Shown: positions 11,265-22,314 of the stretch, one piece after another
Numbering within the stretch: the first letter of the stretch is position 1
Layout of the letters: each line of letters opens with the position of its first letter
Made by a program: the position numbers and the translations under genes
Assembly: GCA_009767595.1 (NCBI GenBank)
Contig: VSDK01010369.1
Coordinates: 467,639-531,638, forward strand
Direction: 5' to 3'
Source of the DNA: Symbiodinium kawagutii
Lineage: Eukaryota > Sar > Dinophyceae > Suessiales > Symbiodiniaceae
Length of the DNA stretch: 64,000 nt
The notes under the pieces: generated by a model
The model's input: only the letters and a program-made list of their open reading frames with translations
The model's database searches: none
Told to the model about the DNA's origin: nothing

Positions 11265-11348
11265 ATCATGGGCTTAGCCTTGAAATTCCGGAAGCTGCGC
11301 TCATGCTGGAGCTGAGTCCATGGCTGGCCGAAGGTCAACCACGTCGTG
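11265..11348 (+). CDS. U2SURP-like gene, exon before the SURP module
   Basis: The acceptor is ACGCAG (AG at 11263-11264) and the donor GTGAGG (11349). After two bases the reading includes SLEIPEAALMLELSPWLAEG and ends in phase 1, joining the exon at 12299. It corresponds in position to the low-complexity linker between the RRM and SURP module in U2SURP proteins. There is no domain in this exon, so support is phase, splice sites and position in the chain. Confidence 0.42.
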
Positions 11349-11410
11349 GTGAGGAAACCCATAGGAGACCAAGAAACACAGAACAGCTGTGGATTACTGC
11401 GATCAGTAGC

Positions 11411-11510
11411 TGGTTGGTGGTTTGATTGACATTTTTGTATTTTCCCTATTAGTTGTTAACAACTGGTTGGTTGACTAATATTTTCAAAGGGGTGGTTCAA
11501 CCACCAACCA
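11411..11510. mobile_element. family 3 element, well preserved
   Basis: Inverted ends TGGTTGGTGGTTTGAT and GTGGTTCAACCACCAACCA flank TTTCCCTATTAGTTGTTAAC and TGGTTGGTTGACTAATATTT. It is 100 bp long and serves as the reference copy of family 3. Confidence 0.75.
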
Positions 11511-11797
11511 GTAACAGTATACCTGAAGATTCCTCAGCGCAAAACAGGGCGTTTGGTTCATGTTGACGTGTGGCTACCCAGGTTTTGATCCACGCCGGGG
11601 AAGTGATCATATGTTGGCACAGTGCTTCTGATTTTTCTCAAGCCATTTTGGTACAGTGATTCGGGGGTCCACAGCCAAGCCCGGTAATGTTGCCTACTGG
11701 CTCTCCTCTCTCGCGAAGAAGTGTTTCCGCGGGCGCCAGAAACGGTAGTGATAGCGAGCGCTGTTTCTGGACAAGTCTGCCAATCTCCATGGTCATC

Positions 11798-11897
11798 TGG
11801 GTATGGGTCAATATTAACCATCAATATTAAGCAACAACAATAGGGAAAACAATGGTTAATGATGGGAACCAGGGGTACGGGGTTTGACCCACTGCCA
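11798..11897. mobile_element. family 2 element
   Basis: Left TGGGTATGGGTCAATATT, right GGGGTTTGACCCACTGCCA, with the internal AACAATGGTTAATGATGGG and ACCAGGGGTACGG words. The acceptor-type AG of the right repeat is lost (CACTG instead of CATAG). Confidence 0.72.
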
Positions 11898-12298
11898 TTT
11901 CTGGGGGCATGTAGATCAGGATGGGAAACTGGTAATCGTTGGTGCTAGCTAGCGAACTTTTGATGACAGTGTTGTATTTGGAACACGATTCCGTTTAATT
12001 TGACCAGAATTTAGCGGTGGTTGATCACAAGTAGAAAGACGATTGAGCAAAAGTTAATCAATGTCTATAAATATTGGGCAAAGTCAAAGAACATATTTGA
12101 CTGAATCTATGTAGACATAGATTACAGATGATTACAGTATATTAACACATCATGTGCATATAAATCAATACGCACATACGAAAACATACAGATATACACC
12201 TATATTGACCAATATCTATAAACACTAAATATGCAGCCACATACATATCTTCTATGCATGAACCCCCCCGGAGGATGTGTTGGGCAGGTGCAAAGCAG

Positions 12299-12382
12299 CA
12301 CCCATGTTGACAGGCCACAGGATCCTGACCACCCGTGTCCCAACCGCCCAGGATTTACTGGCCAATTATGTGGCGCAAATGG
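12299..12382 (+). CDS. U2SURP-like exon: start of SURP module
   Basis: The acceptor AG is at 12297-12298 (or 12294-12295, also in phase) and the donor GTGAGC at 12383. The reading ends TRVPTAQDLLANYVAQM. It aligns with the family segment before and into SURP helix 1 (animal form: VIPTERNLLALIHRM), including the VPT and LLA positions. It ends in phase 1 and joins the exon at 13879 through an alanine codon. An alternative frame looks protein-like but does not extend the homology. Confidence 0.65.
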
Positions 12383-13878
12383 GTGAGCCGTCACTTGAGC
12401 TGAACTTGGAGAACTCGACATGAACATCAACAGCAACCAGTGACTCATGGGGACCCAGACTGGGGCATTTGGTTGATTGATTGGATTTCTGGGTAAAACA
12501 TCTCCATTCATGGTGATGGTAATGGTGTTGGATCACCGGATACTGCAGGTCACTCAGCGTTTGGAAGAGCTGTCATTCAAATGAGGAGATGGTTTTCAGG
12601 TGCCATTTGGGGATAGCCCGGTTATTTTTGGCTATCAGCCGGAGTTCAACTTGTTGCATGGGTGCGCCCAACGTTCTACAATCACGGTTGACAACTGGAG
12701 TCAATACGCGTCAACTTGAAGGTTTCTGATGGCGTGTCTACCACATTGCATTCTTCCGTTTGCCTTCTTCGTGTGTTCATTCGGGTTCCTAGACAAGGCC
12801 CTTATATAGATTCCGAGACCTAGACAAGGCCTTAGGACAATGCTTATTTGTGACACTATTCTAGATTCCAGAGGTACGAGGATGGAGCCAGGGCAGCTGG
12901 CTGGTGTGTCAGCTAATGTCAGCTACATTCATGCTGTGAGTGGCATGGTGTTATATGCACTTGATGGTGAAATGGACGAGTTTACGCCTATAGATGTTAC
13001 AATCTTGATTATATACATACATATATAATTATATATACTTACATAAGTGTGTACAACAATGAAATAAATGCAAACATGCTTAATGAAACTATTGCTACAT
13101 GCCTTTGCTGGCGTAAGTAGAGAACATACTGTAAATTGCATGTGTACATTCTTAGTTTTTATGTGTGAATCGTTGCACAGACATACTTCCAATTCTGTGT
13201 CGGTTTGATAGGTGTTGGCAAATTCAATCCTCTTGTTCCATGCATTTGTTTAGACATATGCATCATTTGTTCAGTAGCCGTTCTAAGTATTGGCTATCAA
13301 CCATCATTTGCTATCATTTGCCATGATTGACCATGACACACACACACACACTTGCAACACCTCTTTGTTATTCTTCACCCTATATGAGCTTTCATGACGA
13401 GTAGTTCAATTGCATTTCATTAATTAACATCATGATTATTATTCATGATTAGCAACTGATTGACGAGGATTGGAATTGATTTGCCATTATTTAACCAATC
13501 ATGATCCATTGCGTTGAGTAATCCCTAAAGAACCATTCATCAACTATCAACTGACCTTTGAATCAGCCATGAACCATGAACCGACCACTGACCAACCATT
13601 GACCAACCATTGACCAACCATTGACCATCAACCAGGTGGTTAACCAACATGTTAGTAGTAGGGTTGACTAACCAACCATTAAGCAATAACTGACCAACAA
13701 TTAATCAACAACCAACAATTAACCAACCATTCACCAACCATTCACCAACCACTCACCAATCATTCACCAACCATTCACCAACCACTCATTAACCATTCAC
13801 CAACCATCAACCATTCATTAGCCAACCGTTCATCAATCATTAACCAACCAGTGACTCACAGTGACCATCCACCACCAG
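12383..13878. other. intron of the U2SURP-like gene
   Basis: 1.5 kb between matched donor and acceptor. It includes an exon-like open patch (12549-12719, all three frames partly open), a CA repeat near 13337, and about 300 bp of degenerate ACCAACCATTC words (13556-13860). None of these is used by the homology-supported model. Confidence 0.6.
13556..13860. repeat. degenerate ACCAACCATT tandem-like tract
   Basis: An imperfect array of roughly 11 bp words such as ACCAACCATTC and CATTGACCAACC, almost all in one orientation. Confidence 0.8.
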
Positions 13879-14011
13879 CTGAAGCATTCCTAACCCACGG
13901 CGTTGCGAGGTTCGAGGAGGCGCTGCGAGCGCGCCTTTCGCGGGACGCGTCCAGCGATCGGGGGATCGACTGGAGCTTCCTGAAGGCGCGGGGAGGTGAA
14001 GGGCTACCGTG
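13879..14011 (+). CDS. U2SURP-like exon: SURP module core
   Basis: The acceptor is ACCAG (AG at 13877-13878) and the donor GTACCT (14012). The reading AEAFLTHGVARFEEALRARL aligns with the SURP module of U2SURP (xEFVxxxGxxFExAIMxR). The conserved glycine, FE pair and following arginine are all present, then a WSFL segment. It is very GC-rich with G/C third positions. It ends in phase 2 and joins 16871 to restore the WR of the W-R-x-F-S-F motif. A nearby GTGAGT at 14024 would not preserve the homology. Confidence 0.75.
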
Positions 14012-14231
14012 GTACCTCCCCCAGTGAGTTGACTTGGGTTATAACTAGGCTTATGACTGGGGGAGGTTATAATTACTGGGTTATAACTAGGATAACTGAC
14101 CTAAGGTTATAACTAGGGTAACTGATTTAGGCTTGTGACTTAGGTTATGACTTAGAATATGACTTCGGTTGTAAGGGTAACTACTAACCTAAGTCAACTC
14201 ACAACTTAGGTTATCACTGGGATAGCTGATT

Positions 14232-14333
14232 TGGGTGTTTTTCAAAATAGGGGTACCCTCAAATCATCCTTTAATAGTCATTTATAGTGATAAATCGACC
14301 ATTGTTGGGGTCCCCTATTTTGAGAAACCACCA
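14232..14333. mobile_element. family 1 element
   Basis: TGGGTGTTTTTCAAAATAGG at the left and CCCTATTTTGAGAAACCACC at the right, with AAATCATCC and CATTTATAGTGATAAA inside. Length 102 bp. Confidence 0.85.
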
Positions 14334-15326
14334 TTTAGTTGAACTACTAACTAGTTAACTGGGGAACTACTATGGGAACTACTAGGTGGAATACCCAACC
14401 ATTATTTAACATAACTGGGGGGGGTACTGTACCACTAGCCCCAGTGTTTACGTAGCACCATTATAAGTGGTAGGTGGTTATGTAATGGTTGGTGAATGGT
14501 TGGGTCAATGGTCAATGATCATATGATGGTTTGTTAGCTAGTTATAGCTCACTTAGGTTATGACCAAAATAGCTGATTTAGGTGAACTACGGTAACTACT
14601 ATGGTAACTACTAGGGTAACTACTAACATAAGTGTAGTTGTAATTTTGTACACCTACACCTGGTTATAACTGGGTAACTATGGTAGTTATGTTGCTATAA
14701 CTTTAAGTAGGGTAGCTAATTTATGTTAACTAGGGCCTAGGGTAACTACTATGGTATCTACTAGGGTAACTACTAGTTGGGGTACAACTGGGTTACATGC
14801 CATAGTTTCGAACTAGGATAGCTGATAGTTGGAAATGCCTTATTAAGAGCTGATAATGGTTATAACCATAGGTAACTCATCCCAGTTCTGGTATAACCAG
14901 GGATTTGTGAACTTTGGTTATATGCCGTGGTTACTGATGATAAATAGTTAGGTTATGTTTTTTTTGCCACACTCAGTCATTGGTTTGCAATATCAATATA
15001 AAGATGGTAAGGCAATGTAAGGCAAACTATAGATTGACAATGACTGACAGTATATGCATGTACATACATGTGGAATACATAAAATTATATACACACGTTT
15101 TGTCGTGCAGTCGTGCAGTTCGCGCAACAAGACAACTCTGAATTGAACGTGGGGCGGTCCCTCGCGATCCCATGACCTGCCAGCATCTCGGTTGCCCCTG
15201 TGAACCATCATTCAGCATCGGCATGTTAACTATCACTCGGCATCACTGGCATGGTACTTATTTGAGAGGTTTGTCAGCATATTAACCATCTCATTTGCCA
15301 GCATATTTACCTTCATTAAGCCACTT

Positions 15327-15449
15327 ACAAGGTGGGCCCGCGGCACTTTTAAGATGGGTTATAAGCTAAGCCGCTAAAAGTGGTAGTTAACCACCCGGAA
15401 GTTACTTGTAAACCAACTTATGAGTGGTTGGGGGCCCAGCTTGTACTAG
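15327..15449. mobile_element. family 4 element
   Basis: The left end ACAAGGTGGGCCC and right end GGGGGCCCAGCTTGTA are inverted repeats. The interior has TTATAAG and AGTGGTAGTTAACCACC words shared with 31278. It is immediately followed by TAG and an open, GC-rich stretch from 15450. Confidence 0.6.
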
Positions 15450-16870
15450 CCATCATCATCCAGCCCAACTCCCACCACCGGTCCAACACCCTGGAACTGC
15501 ATCGATTTCGTGTGGCGCAGGAGCATTCATCTCCAGAAGCCCAGTACTACCGCTGGTAACTTGGCTGACCGTGAGGATCAGTTGCCAATCCGAAATAGGA
15601 AGGGTCGACAATTGTTGATAGTAATTGTATTACTTGATACTTAACAGCAATACTAGCTAATACTTAATGGTATTTATCCTTGACAATAGTCAGGAATGGT
15701 AATTATGGATTAGAGTTAAAATAATAGTTGATGATAATAGTTAAAGTCAGATAATGACAGTATTAATGTTGACAACTGTTAATAACAATGCTAATAGTAA
15801 CAATTTGAATAGTTGTAAAAATGACTAACTTGGCAGGAATAAGCTATTGACAAGGCATTTGGTTTGAAAATAAACTAAATGTTTAATAGACTTAGTGAAT
15901 GATAATGTTCAACAACTGCCAACAATCAATGGTGATGAACAAACTCTATAACAGAGGGATGAACCATGAATCAAACATGAAAGACCACCAACCAACTGTT
16001 AATCAACCATGATCTTTCGTGATCATTGTCAACCATGATCTTTCTTGACCATTATCAACTATCAACAATACCTAATATATCTTAATATCCACCTTCATTA
16101 ACCATTATCAATCAAGGTAAACCAAGATCACGCAGCAGCTGATCCGACCATTGAATCCACCGTAAATTAACCACCTTCAATAGACTATCATTCAATCATA
16201 ATAAACCACAAATGAATCATCATTGAAACCTCACTTAACCATCGATCAATCATCAATACTTCACCATGTGAGACTCATCAATCAACCGTCGCTTAGCTCA
16301 GGTGAGTTTTCCACGTGCTCTTTTTGGAGCCGTTCCCCGCCAGTTTTTGGGCACATCTATTTTGCTATTGTTCCTGGTAATTTTTTTGGGGGGGTTGATC
16401 TCTCCCTGTGCATAGTCTTTCTTCGTTTTTATTTGCTGTCATCGGTTGCCCCCCTGTAAAACTACAGCGGGCTCCATCGTGTGACTGCAACTTAGCCGAT
16501 TGACTGAGCTGGAGGCTTCAGTCCCTCGGACTAGGCAGTGTTTCACTGTGAATTCGAACACTAACTACCGATGCTTCACTTTCAACTTAGCTCAGTACTG
16601 ATTGGAACTCTTGATGAACCAGCATCTAATACCCATCATGTAGCTCATCACAGAACCATCACTGCACCATTGATTTGGTCGTAAGTCAACCATCACATAG
16701 CCCATCACATAGCCCATTACTTCACCATCATTGGACCATCTTTTAATCATCATTTTGCCATCATTGAACCATCATTTAACCATTAACTTGCCGTTACCTG
16801 ACCATCAGCGAACCTCTAAAAATCATTTGAATCTCCCACTCTACCTATGGCTTGGTCCATTGCCGCACAG

Positions 16871-16942
16871 GCGAACCTTCTCCTTCGTGCAGGGCGACTC
16901 ACGGCATCGTTGGCGGATGGAACCTTTTCAGTGGCCCGGCGG
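16871..16942 (+). CDS. U2SURP-like exon: post-SURP QGD motif
   Basis: The acceptor is GCACAG (AG at 16869-16870) and the donor GTTCAT (16943). After one base the reading is RTFSFVQGDSRHRWRMEPFQ. It matches the segment right after the SURP module in plant and animal U2SURP (YSFAQGDTxxxWRTEPF or YSILQGDSxxxWRTEDF). The residues QGD, W-R and EPF are retained. This exon fixes the identity of the gene and, with 13879-14011, the splice phase. A second open frame starting at ATG 16850 gives no such match. Confidence 0.75.
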
Positions 16943-17039
16943 GTTCATGAACCCAACGCAATATGTTGCCACTCAGCAAGCCCATTTTTAGAGTGGAGGA
17001 TTTATTTGTTTCATAGTTTTGTAGGGGATAATTGATGGT

Positions 17040-17160
17040 TAAGTGATGGTCAACTGATGGGTCAATGATGGTTAGTTGATGCTTACATGACGGTCAAGTG
17101 ATGGTTGAGTGATGGTTAAGTGATGGTTAAGTGATGGTTGAGTATTGATGATGGTTGCTG
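17040..17160. repeat. GATGGTTAAGT-type degenerate tract
   Basis: Repeated words such as GTGATGGTTAAGTGATGGTT in one orientation, about 120 bp, in presumed intron. Confidence 0.75.
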
Positions 17161-17331
17161 GTTAAAAAATGGTGAATTGATGATCAAGAAGCTGGTCAAG
17201 TTGTGCGTTGATGACCAACATGTGTTCGTGAATATTATTTTGAGTGATAGTGCTTACTGGTGAATTCATGATGGGAATGTTTATTTTTGTGGAATATTTG
17301 CTCATCAGCCACCAGCAATGGCTTACCATAG

Positions 17332-17413
17332 TGAGCATAATCTACGCGCGCTCAAGTCTGATGGGCCTGTGGATCTCGAGGCGATGCAAGCAACCAAAGC
17401 TTTGGAAACCGAG
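17332..17413 (+). CDS. exon-like segment, placement uncertain
   Basis: After an AG at 17330-17331 and one base, the reading includes LRALKSDGPVDLEAMQATKA up to GT at 17414. The same frame stays open to TGA at 17512 and back to an ATG at 17318, so it could also be a small ORF. Its start is phase-compatible with the exon ending at 16942, giving an alternative to 19966. Confidence 0.35.
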
Positions 17414-17771
17414 GTTATTAGACGTTACAAGACCCTGCTTCCACCATATTTGTATCTTCATCTTGTCGCCGAGCATCTTTTGGGTTGCTTGGGGATGACA
17501 GCAACAGCTTGAGGCACGACCAAGTAGAAGCTATGTGAGTTCGTAACTGCATGTAGGAGTACGTTTGTTTTGCTGGGGTCGGGATACCTATATTGGGTCA
17601 AAAATGTCTCATTGGTGTGATGGTTGTTGTGGATGGTACCAACTGCTTCGTAGCAGCCTGAGCCACAACCTCTCCTCAATTAACTACAACCTCCTCTCTT
17701 TCTCTTGGAAGGAGATAAAGAAAGGGTTGTAACAGCATGGCAGTTTTAGGCTTGCTGATTTATGATTCTCA

Positions 17772-18138
17772 ATGAGTGATCATGTGATCATTTTGCAGTG
17801 TGACTTGGATCACAAACTGATGAACCACTTCCTGAATTTGGGATCAGCAAAGCCTCGTCATCCTCACTTCTCACGGCCATTGCTTGTTGTTCTACTCGCA
17901 GAAGCGCCAAAATCCTCGGAACTGCCGACCCTGAAACACCACTGGGCTCCCCTTTCCTTGAAGCCGTTTTCTGCTCTGCGGACCAAGGATGTGCACGATC
18001 CTTGTCTCTGGATTGGAGACTGGTTGGGGCTGTCAGAGCAAGCCAACATAAGCCAACAAAGGTTGGGAGAATTGTGACTGAACGTGGCCAATGCAATCAA
18101 TGCAATGTAAAGAAGCAATTGGAAGGATCCCAGGTGTA
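17772..18138 (+). CDS. open, protein-like stretch with competing frames
   Basis: Two overlapping + frames are long. One is an ATG frame 17772-18077 (101 codons). The other is a frame without ATG from about 17807 to TAA at 18136, with DPETPLGSPFLEAVFCSADQ. Minus frames are open too. The low stop density suggests coding origin, but neither frame is secured. It lies in a presumed intron of the U2SURP-like gene. Confidence 0.25.
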
Positions 18139-18263
18139 AAGGTAGTGGATGGTAGTGGTTAATTCCAAGTACCAGCAAACATAAGCCGAGAGGGAAACAA
18201 GAACGTGCGTTTGAGTGCAATCGTTTGAGTCTTTGTTGGCAATTTGACAACCGCGCAATCTAG

Positions 18264-18392
18264 CTACATTTGTTTGAGAGACCAGCACGGATGCTGGGCC
18301 TTGTGAAACTTGGGGAGCTTGAGTTGCCAGCTGCGCCTCCCCTCCAAACATCACCGGCTGACCTAATAAGTCCAAATCGGACTTATGAAACA
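18264..18392 (+). CDS. exon-like segment, placement uncertain
   Basis: An AG at 18262-18263 and a GT at 18393 bound 43 in-phase codons, including MLGLVKLGELELPAAPPLQT. It starts and ends in phase 0 and would follow 17332-17413. It may be an alternative linker exon of the U2SURP-like gene or an unrelated relic. Confidence 0.33.
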
Positions 18393-18861
18393 GTACCTGC
18401 AGTATCAACCAATATCAACATTGCCTATCCATGATGAGCCATTCTTGACGCATATCTATGTCTTGGCAGAGTCCCACAAGAAGTATTCATTCCGAAAGAA
18501 TTAGTCCCTACTCACATGAGTGCTTTTTCTGCAATGAAGGGTATAAAATAGTTTTCGTTCGCTCCAGAAGCTAACAGTTTCAGGAGGCAATGACCTCATT
18601 TCTGACAATGAAACCATCATTTTCATGCATGAGTAGCCCTTCTGGTGATCTCATGTGGATGCATAGCTAAGTTTTTATCAATTTGTGATGTGTGCATTTA
18701 GGATCATAGCGAATGACTATAGATTATTGATCATTGATGATAGCATATCATAACTGTATCAATTGATCATTGACTCATGATTTGATTCTGTACCATTAGT
18801 GTTTAATTAATAAACCTAATGAACCATCAACTATGTGTCACTGACTATACTAATGTTTGTC

Positions 18862-18952
18862 AGGTTCGTGGTTTTAAATATTTGTTATTTCTCCTAGTAA
18901 TTACAATCATTCTTAACCACTAGTTCACCATGGGTGGTTCAACCACCAACCA
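18862..18952. mobile_element. family 3 element
   Basis: GGTTCGTGGTTTTAAATA at the left and GTGGTTCAACCACCAACCAG at the right, interior diverged. A left half of the same family lies at 19159-19228. Confidence 0.6.
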
Positions 18953-19393
18953 GTGAATGATCATTATCAACCATTATAATCATTATATCAACGATTATCA
19001 ACCATTACAACCACTATAATACTAGTTGACATGGGGGTTCCATTATAACATTATTATTAACATTGGTTCAACCATTATAGCCATCATAACGTTACATTAA
19101 CTATTATCAACCATCATAACCATCATCAATCGTTGTGCACCAACATCTCCAACCATGTCAGGTTGGTGGTTTTATAACATTTGTTATTTTCCCTCGTAAT
19201 TATAATCATTCTTATAACCACTATAAGCCACTCGTCAACATTTCCAACCAACTCCAAGCCATGGACCGCTTGGACGTTGCCGAGGAAAGGCATGGTGTGG
19301 CATCCGCCCCAACGAGCCCGAGGAGAGCGGGGAGACGATGTTGCTAGTCCCGGTGGGGTCCAAGGGATTGCAACCGGGATTCCTAGGGGCAAA

Positions 19394-19518
19394 TGGCTAT
19401 AGGTCAAGCAGTTAATCAACCAATATGGTGGTTAAATGTGGTTAATAACCAACTATAGTAGGGAAAACGATGGTTAATGGTAGGGGAACTAGGGGTACAG
19501 GGTTTTGACCCACTGCCA
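19394..19518. mobile_element. family 2 element abutting a family 1 half-element
   Basis: TGGCTATAGGTCAAGCAG to GTTTTGACCCACTGCCA, with internal AAAACGATGGTTAATGG. It is followed within 5 bp by a family 1 left end (19523, TGGTGGTTTCTCAAAATTGG). The family 1 right end is not intact. Confidence 0.65.
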
Positions 19519-19965
19519 AATGTGGTGGTTTCTCAAAATTGGGAGCCCCAAAGTATCCCAAAGTTATGGTAGGTTTATTACTGTACCCAAAATGATAAAC
19601 ACAATGATGACTTTGGGGTAATTACCAAATTTCAGAAATCAGCAAATGTTGGTCATTAAAGAAGACGGCAAAGGTTGATCAGATTTCATGTTTGATCAAC
19701 AATACTGATTTCCGATGAATGGTAAAGATTGATCAGACACAACAATGCTCAATAAACCTCAGATGAGGATTGAAGGTTAGTAACGGTAGATACTAGTTAT
19801 TGATGATACTGAAGGCAACGGGAATCGTCCATGAACACCAATCATTATACCCACTGATTGGATCCTTGGTAACCCCTTCCAACATCTTCCAACTTGTTGG
19901 GTACCAACTATTTTCCATTGACCCCCAATACAAAGCCTTGGATCATCATTGACCGCTTCCAACAG

Positions 19966-20059
19966 CATGACTTGCCATCCCTGGGCGTTTGATGAGGAGA
20001 AGGTTCCGATTCCTCCAGTTCCTCGCGGTCTCGCTCACGGCTATCTGAGGGCTACAGGC
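19966..20059 (+). CDS. U2SURP-like linker exon (probable)
   Basis: An AG at 19964-19965 and a GT at 20060 bound a reading that includes WAFDEEKVPIPPVPRGLAHG. It starts with one base and ends in phase 0, linking 16942 and 21984. In the family this position holds a W..PP(P/L) proline stretch, which this resembles only loosely. An alternative GC donor at 20058 would give phase 1. Confidence 0.38.
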
Positions 20060-20188
20060 GTGCAGCAACGGTGCTGTTGGATGGTGGTATCATCAGCAGG
20101 GTGGTTCCTGGGCAGCAATCATCAGCAATATGGAGATATAAATGCTGCTACAACAGAGGGATGTATCAGTCAGTTGCGGGATTGGTGA

Positions 20189-20501
20189 TCATTTTCAGCA
20201 ATCATTGAAATAAGTTCAGCAACCGGGGGATGTATCATCATTTTGGTAGTTGGTGATCGTACCTTTCAATATCAGCCTCTTTCTGTTGGTGACCAGCTGT
20301 ACTGGCACAACCATAGGGTCAACATTGCTGCAAGAGCTAAGAAACATCCTCCAGCTTGACGATATGACTATGCTGGAAGAGGTTTTCAACCTCAGATGGA
20401 TAAGCACGAGATGCCACCAGGATGCCACAACACTGGGGCCCGCTGTGCATGCTTTGCTCAGCCCTTACACCTACAGAAAGGACCAGTAGCTGGGTGAAGT
20501 G
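20189..20501 (+). other. exon-like open stretch with competing frames
   Basis: An ATG frame 20250-20489 (79 codons) overlaps a second frame open from 20189 to a TGA near 20350 and on to TGA at 20499-20501. The region also shows an imperfect direct repeat of GGGGGATGTATCATCATT / AGGGATGTATCAGTCAGTTG. No gene can be assigned. Confidence 0.25.
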
Positions 20502-20716
20502 TGAAGCCAAGGCGGTTGCTGGAAGTGTTTTGTTTCTTTTCGGTTGAAGTATTTGGTTGTTTGGCTTGATGTGTTTCCATAATATGTTTTGCTTGAAACA
20601 GATGGTGCTTCAAACTTCCCAATCACAGATGGCATCCATCCGAATCATCGTCAGTCACCACATATTTCACCCCAGCTTTCCACCTCCCCGGGCCTCCCCG
20701 GGCGGCCTTGCCCCAG

Positions 20717-20807
20717 GCGTCAAGAGGACGATTTCTGTGCCAAGTGGCAGCTGGATCGACCTGCGCGGTTGTTGTTGCGAGAACTTCCCCCTGAGCTTCG
20801 GGAGCAG
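20717..20807 (+). CDS. exon-like segment with an FxxxWxLDxxARxxL motif
   Basis: In one frame with strong G/C endings the reading FCAKWQLDRPARLLLRELPP runs to CAG|GTGCGG (GT at 20808). Strings of this form are, as I recall, common in dinoflagellate proteins, but I cannot name the family. The start is uncertain (AG at 20715-20716 or 20723-20724). It lies inside the U2SURP-like gene without a fixed place in the phase chain. Confidence 0.35.
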
Positions 20808-21170
20808 GTGCGGGTTGCAACGGGTGGTGCGATGAAAGATGATGAGGGAGGAAGGGAGGGAGGGATGGGATGGGATGGGATGGATGGATTTGTCGATAAG
20901 TGATTTGTAGTTCTCGAAGTCAGGCCGTGTTCGGAAGTTTGGTAAGGTCCTTGTTTCTGAGACAAGGTGCCGGCCAGGCGTAAGTCAACGCTGGTGCTGC
21001 CAGTTTTTATAGAGTCCTCTTGAATTTAACCGGCCCAAGCTAGCACACCTGCATTTGCATAAGCCCAAGGTTGACTGGTTGCGATTCAACCGATCTGTGC
21101 ATGTTCAACATGTCAATGAGATCTTTGGGATGTTTTGCCGAAGCACCCTGCTGATGCCCTGAACCAGTCG

Positions 21171-21256
21171 CCAGCAACCACCACCAACCACCACCAACCA
21201 CCACCAACCACCACCAACAACCACCAACAACCACCAACAACCACCAACAACCACGA
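21171..21256. repeat. CCACCAACAACCACCAAC microsatellite-like tract
   Basis: Alternating CCACCAAC and CCACCAACAA units, about 85 bp, strongly strand-asymmetric. Confidence 0.85.
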
Positions 21257-21590
21257 AAATGATCAGCATCAACCACGACAAGCAGCAGTGAGCGAAAGCA
21301 AGAAGCAGGATCAGCATGGCAAGAGCACTAGTTATTCAATTTGGTTGCAGGTTTCAGGATGCTTTTTCAATTTTCAACCATAGGGATGATGGTTTGTAAT
21401 TGACAAGCATATGTCCTAGGATGGGGCAGCTAACCACCAATCAACAATAGTTTGTTACCCTTTGGTGAACTAACATGGCAATGGAAAATCCAGCTTACAT
21501 GGATGATCTCCTAGGGTTTTCCAGACAAAACTGTAGATTTCCAGCCATCCATGTGAGTCTACCAGAGGGTAACCTAGACCTGATGTCCAG

Positions 21591-21684
21591 TCAGAAAACT
21601 TCCCTTGGATTCAGACCTTCACAGCACAGCCCAGGCAATGATGAAGTTCAATCCCTACACCGAGGCGGATCTTCCTGGGGAGCG
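21591..21684 (+). CDS. exon-like segment, phase does not fit main chain
   Basis: The acceptor is TCCAG (AG at 21589-21590) and the donor GTGACG (21685). The reading includes AQAMMKFNPYTEADLPGE with no stops. It ends in phase 2, which would fit the exon at 23957 but not 21984. A 96-codon ATG frame overlaps it (21475-21765). It may be an alternative exon of the U2SURP-like gene. Confidence 0.28.
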
Positions 21685-21983
21685 GTGACGGGTTGTTGCC
21701 AGGGTTTGACCAACCAAATTGATTGTTGTGATTTCAAATGTTTGCAACTGGTTAGTGGTGGTTAGCAATGGTTAATAGTAGGGGATAGTAGCAACAACAA
21801 TGGATAACTATAATTTGAGTTAACCGTTTACATTGTAACGGGTAGAATGGTCACCCCAACCAGCCACATTTCGCAATCAATTGTAATAGGTTCACTGCAA
21901 TGACAACCTTGCATTGAACCAGTACATTGGTTTGCCTCCTTTTTGTGCAACCGGTGATAATGATGTGGCAACAGGCAGAACAG

Positions 21984-22104
21984 GCATCCGCAACAACAAT
22001 CTCCAAGATCAACGATCTCAACACTCAACTCTTCCAAAATGAGGGGCCAATAGTTCAAGCATTGCCCACTAGTTCAACATGCTTCAACAGCCATTCAGCT
22101 GTGG
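21984..22104 (+). CDS. U2SURP-like linker exon (probable)
   Basis: An AG at 21982-21983 (or 21973-21974) and a GT at 22105 bound a reading including ISKINDLNTQLFQNEGPIVQ in phase 0, ending in phase 1. The donor GT lies in the left end of a family 2 element. No domain; it fills the variable linker between SURP and CID. Confidence 0.4.
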
Positions 22105-22314
22105 GTCAGTTCACCCTTAGTCCCCCTGGTTCATCATTAGCCAGCTCGTTTTCCCTATAGTTTTGTTGCTTAATCCCATGAAATTGGATGCTAAACTGCT
22201 TGACCCAGCTCGCCATAAAGCTGGTATATACACTAGTATTGTTGCTTATCATCCATATTATTAACCATTAACCAGCTAGAAATCACCATCGGTTAAGTGC
22301 TTGACCCAGCCCGC
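22099..22314. mobile_element. composite family 2 element, candidate intron 22105-22309
   Basis: The left end GCTGTGGGTCAGTT and two right ends GCTTGACCCAGC(T/C)CGCC at 22197 and 22301 suggest an element with a duplicated right arm. GT at 22105 and AG at 22308-22309 sit in the terminal repeats. The flanking open frames join in phase when 22105-22309 is removed. Confidence 0.6.

Larger units (their letters stand above)
14012..16870. other. 2.9 kb intron of the U2SURP-like gene
   Basis: Bounded by the homology-matched junction. It contains a family 1 element (14232), GGTTATAACTAGGGTAACT-type words (14030-14930), a family 4 element (15327) and AT-rich sequence. Open patches at 15119-15175 (AG then 18 codons and TGA) and 15450-15555 look exon-like but would break the SURP-to-QGD homology. 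Confidence 0.6.

Noticed and set aside
12299-12382. Alternative frame with CPNRPGFTGQLC resembling an EGF-like motif
   Set aside because: The required second cysteine is missing, and the other frame gives the SURP-flank match and correct phase.
12549-12719. Exon-like stretch with an in-frame TGA at 12582 (QVPFGDSPVIFGYQPEFN after it), considered as a selenocysteine or read-through case
   Set aside because: It lies in an intron fixed by SURP homology, all three frames are open, and no SECIS structure was identified. Similar in-frame TGA cases near 20350 and 25845 are best explained by splicing.
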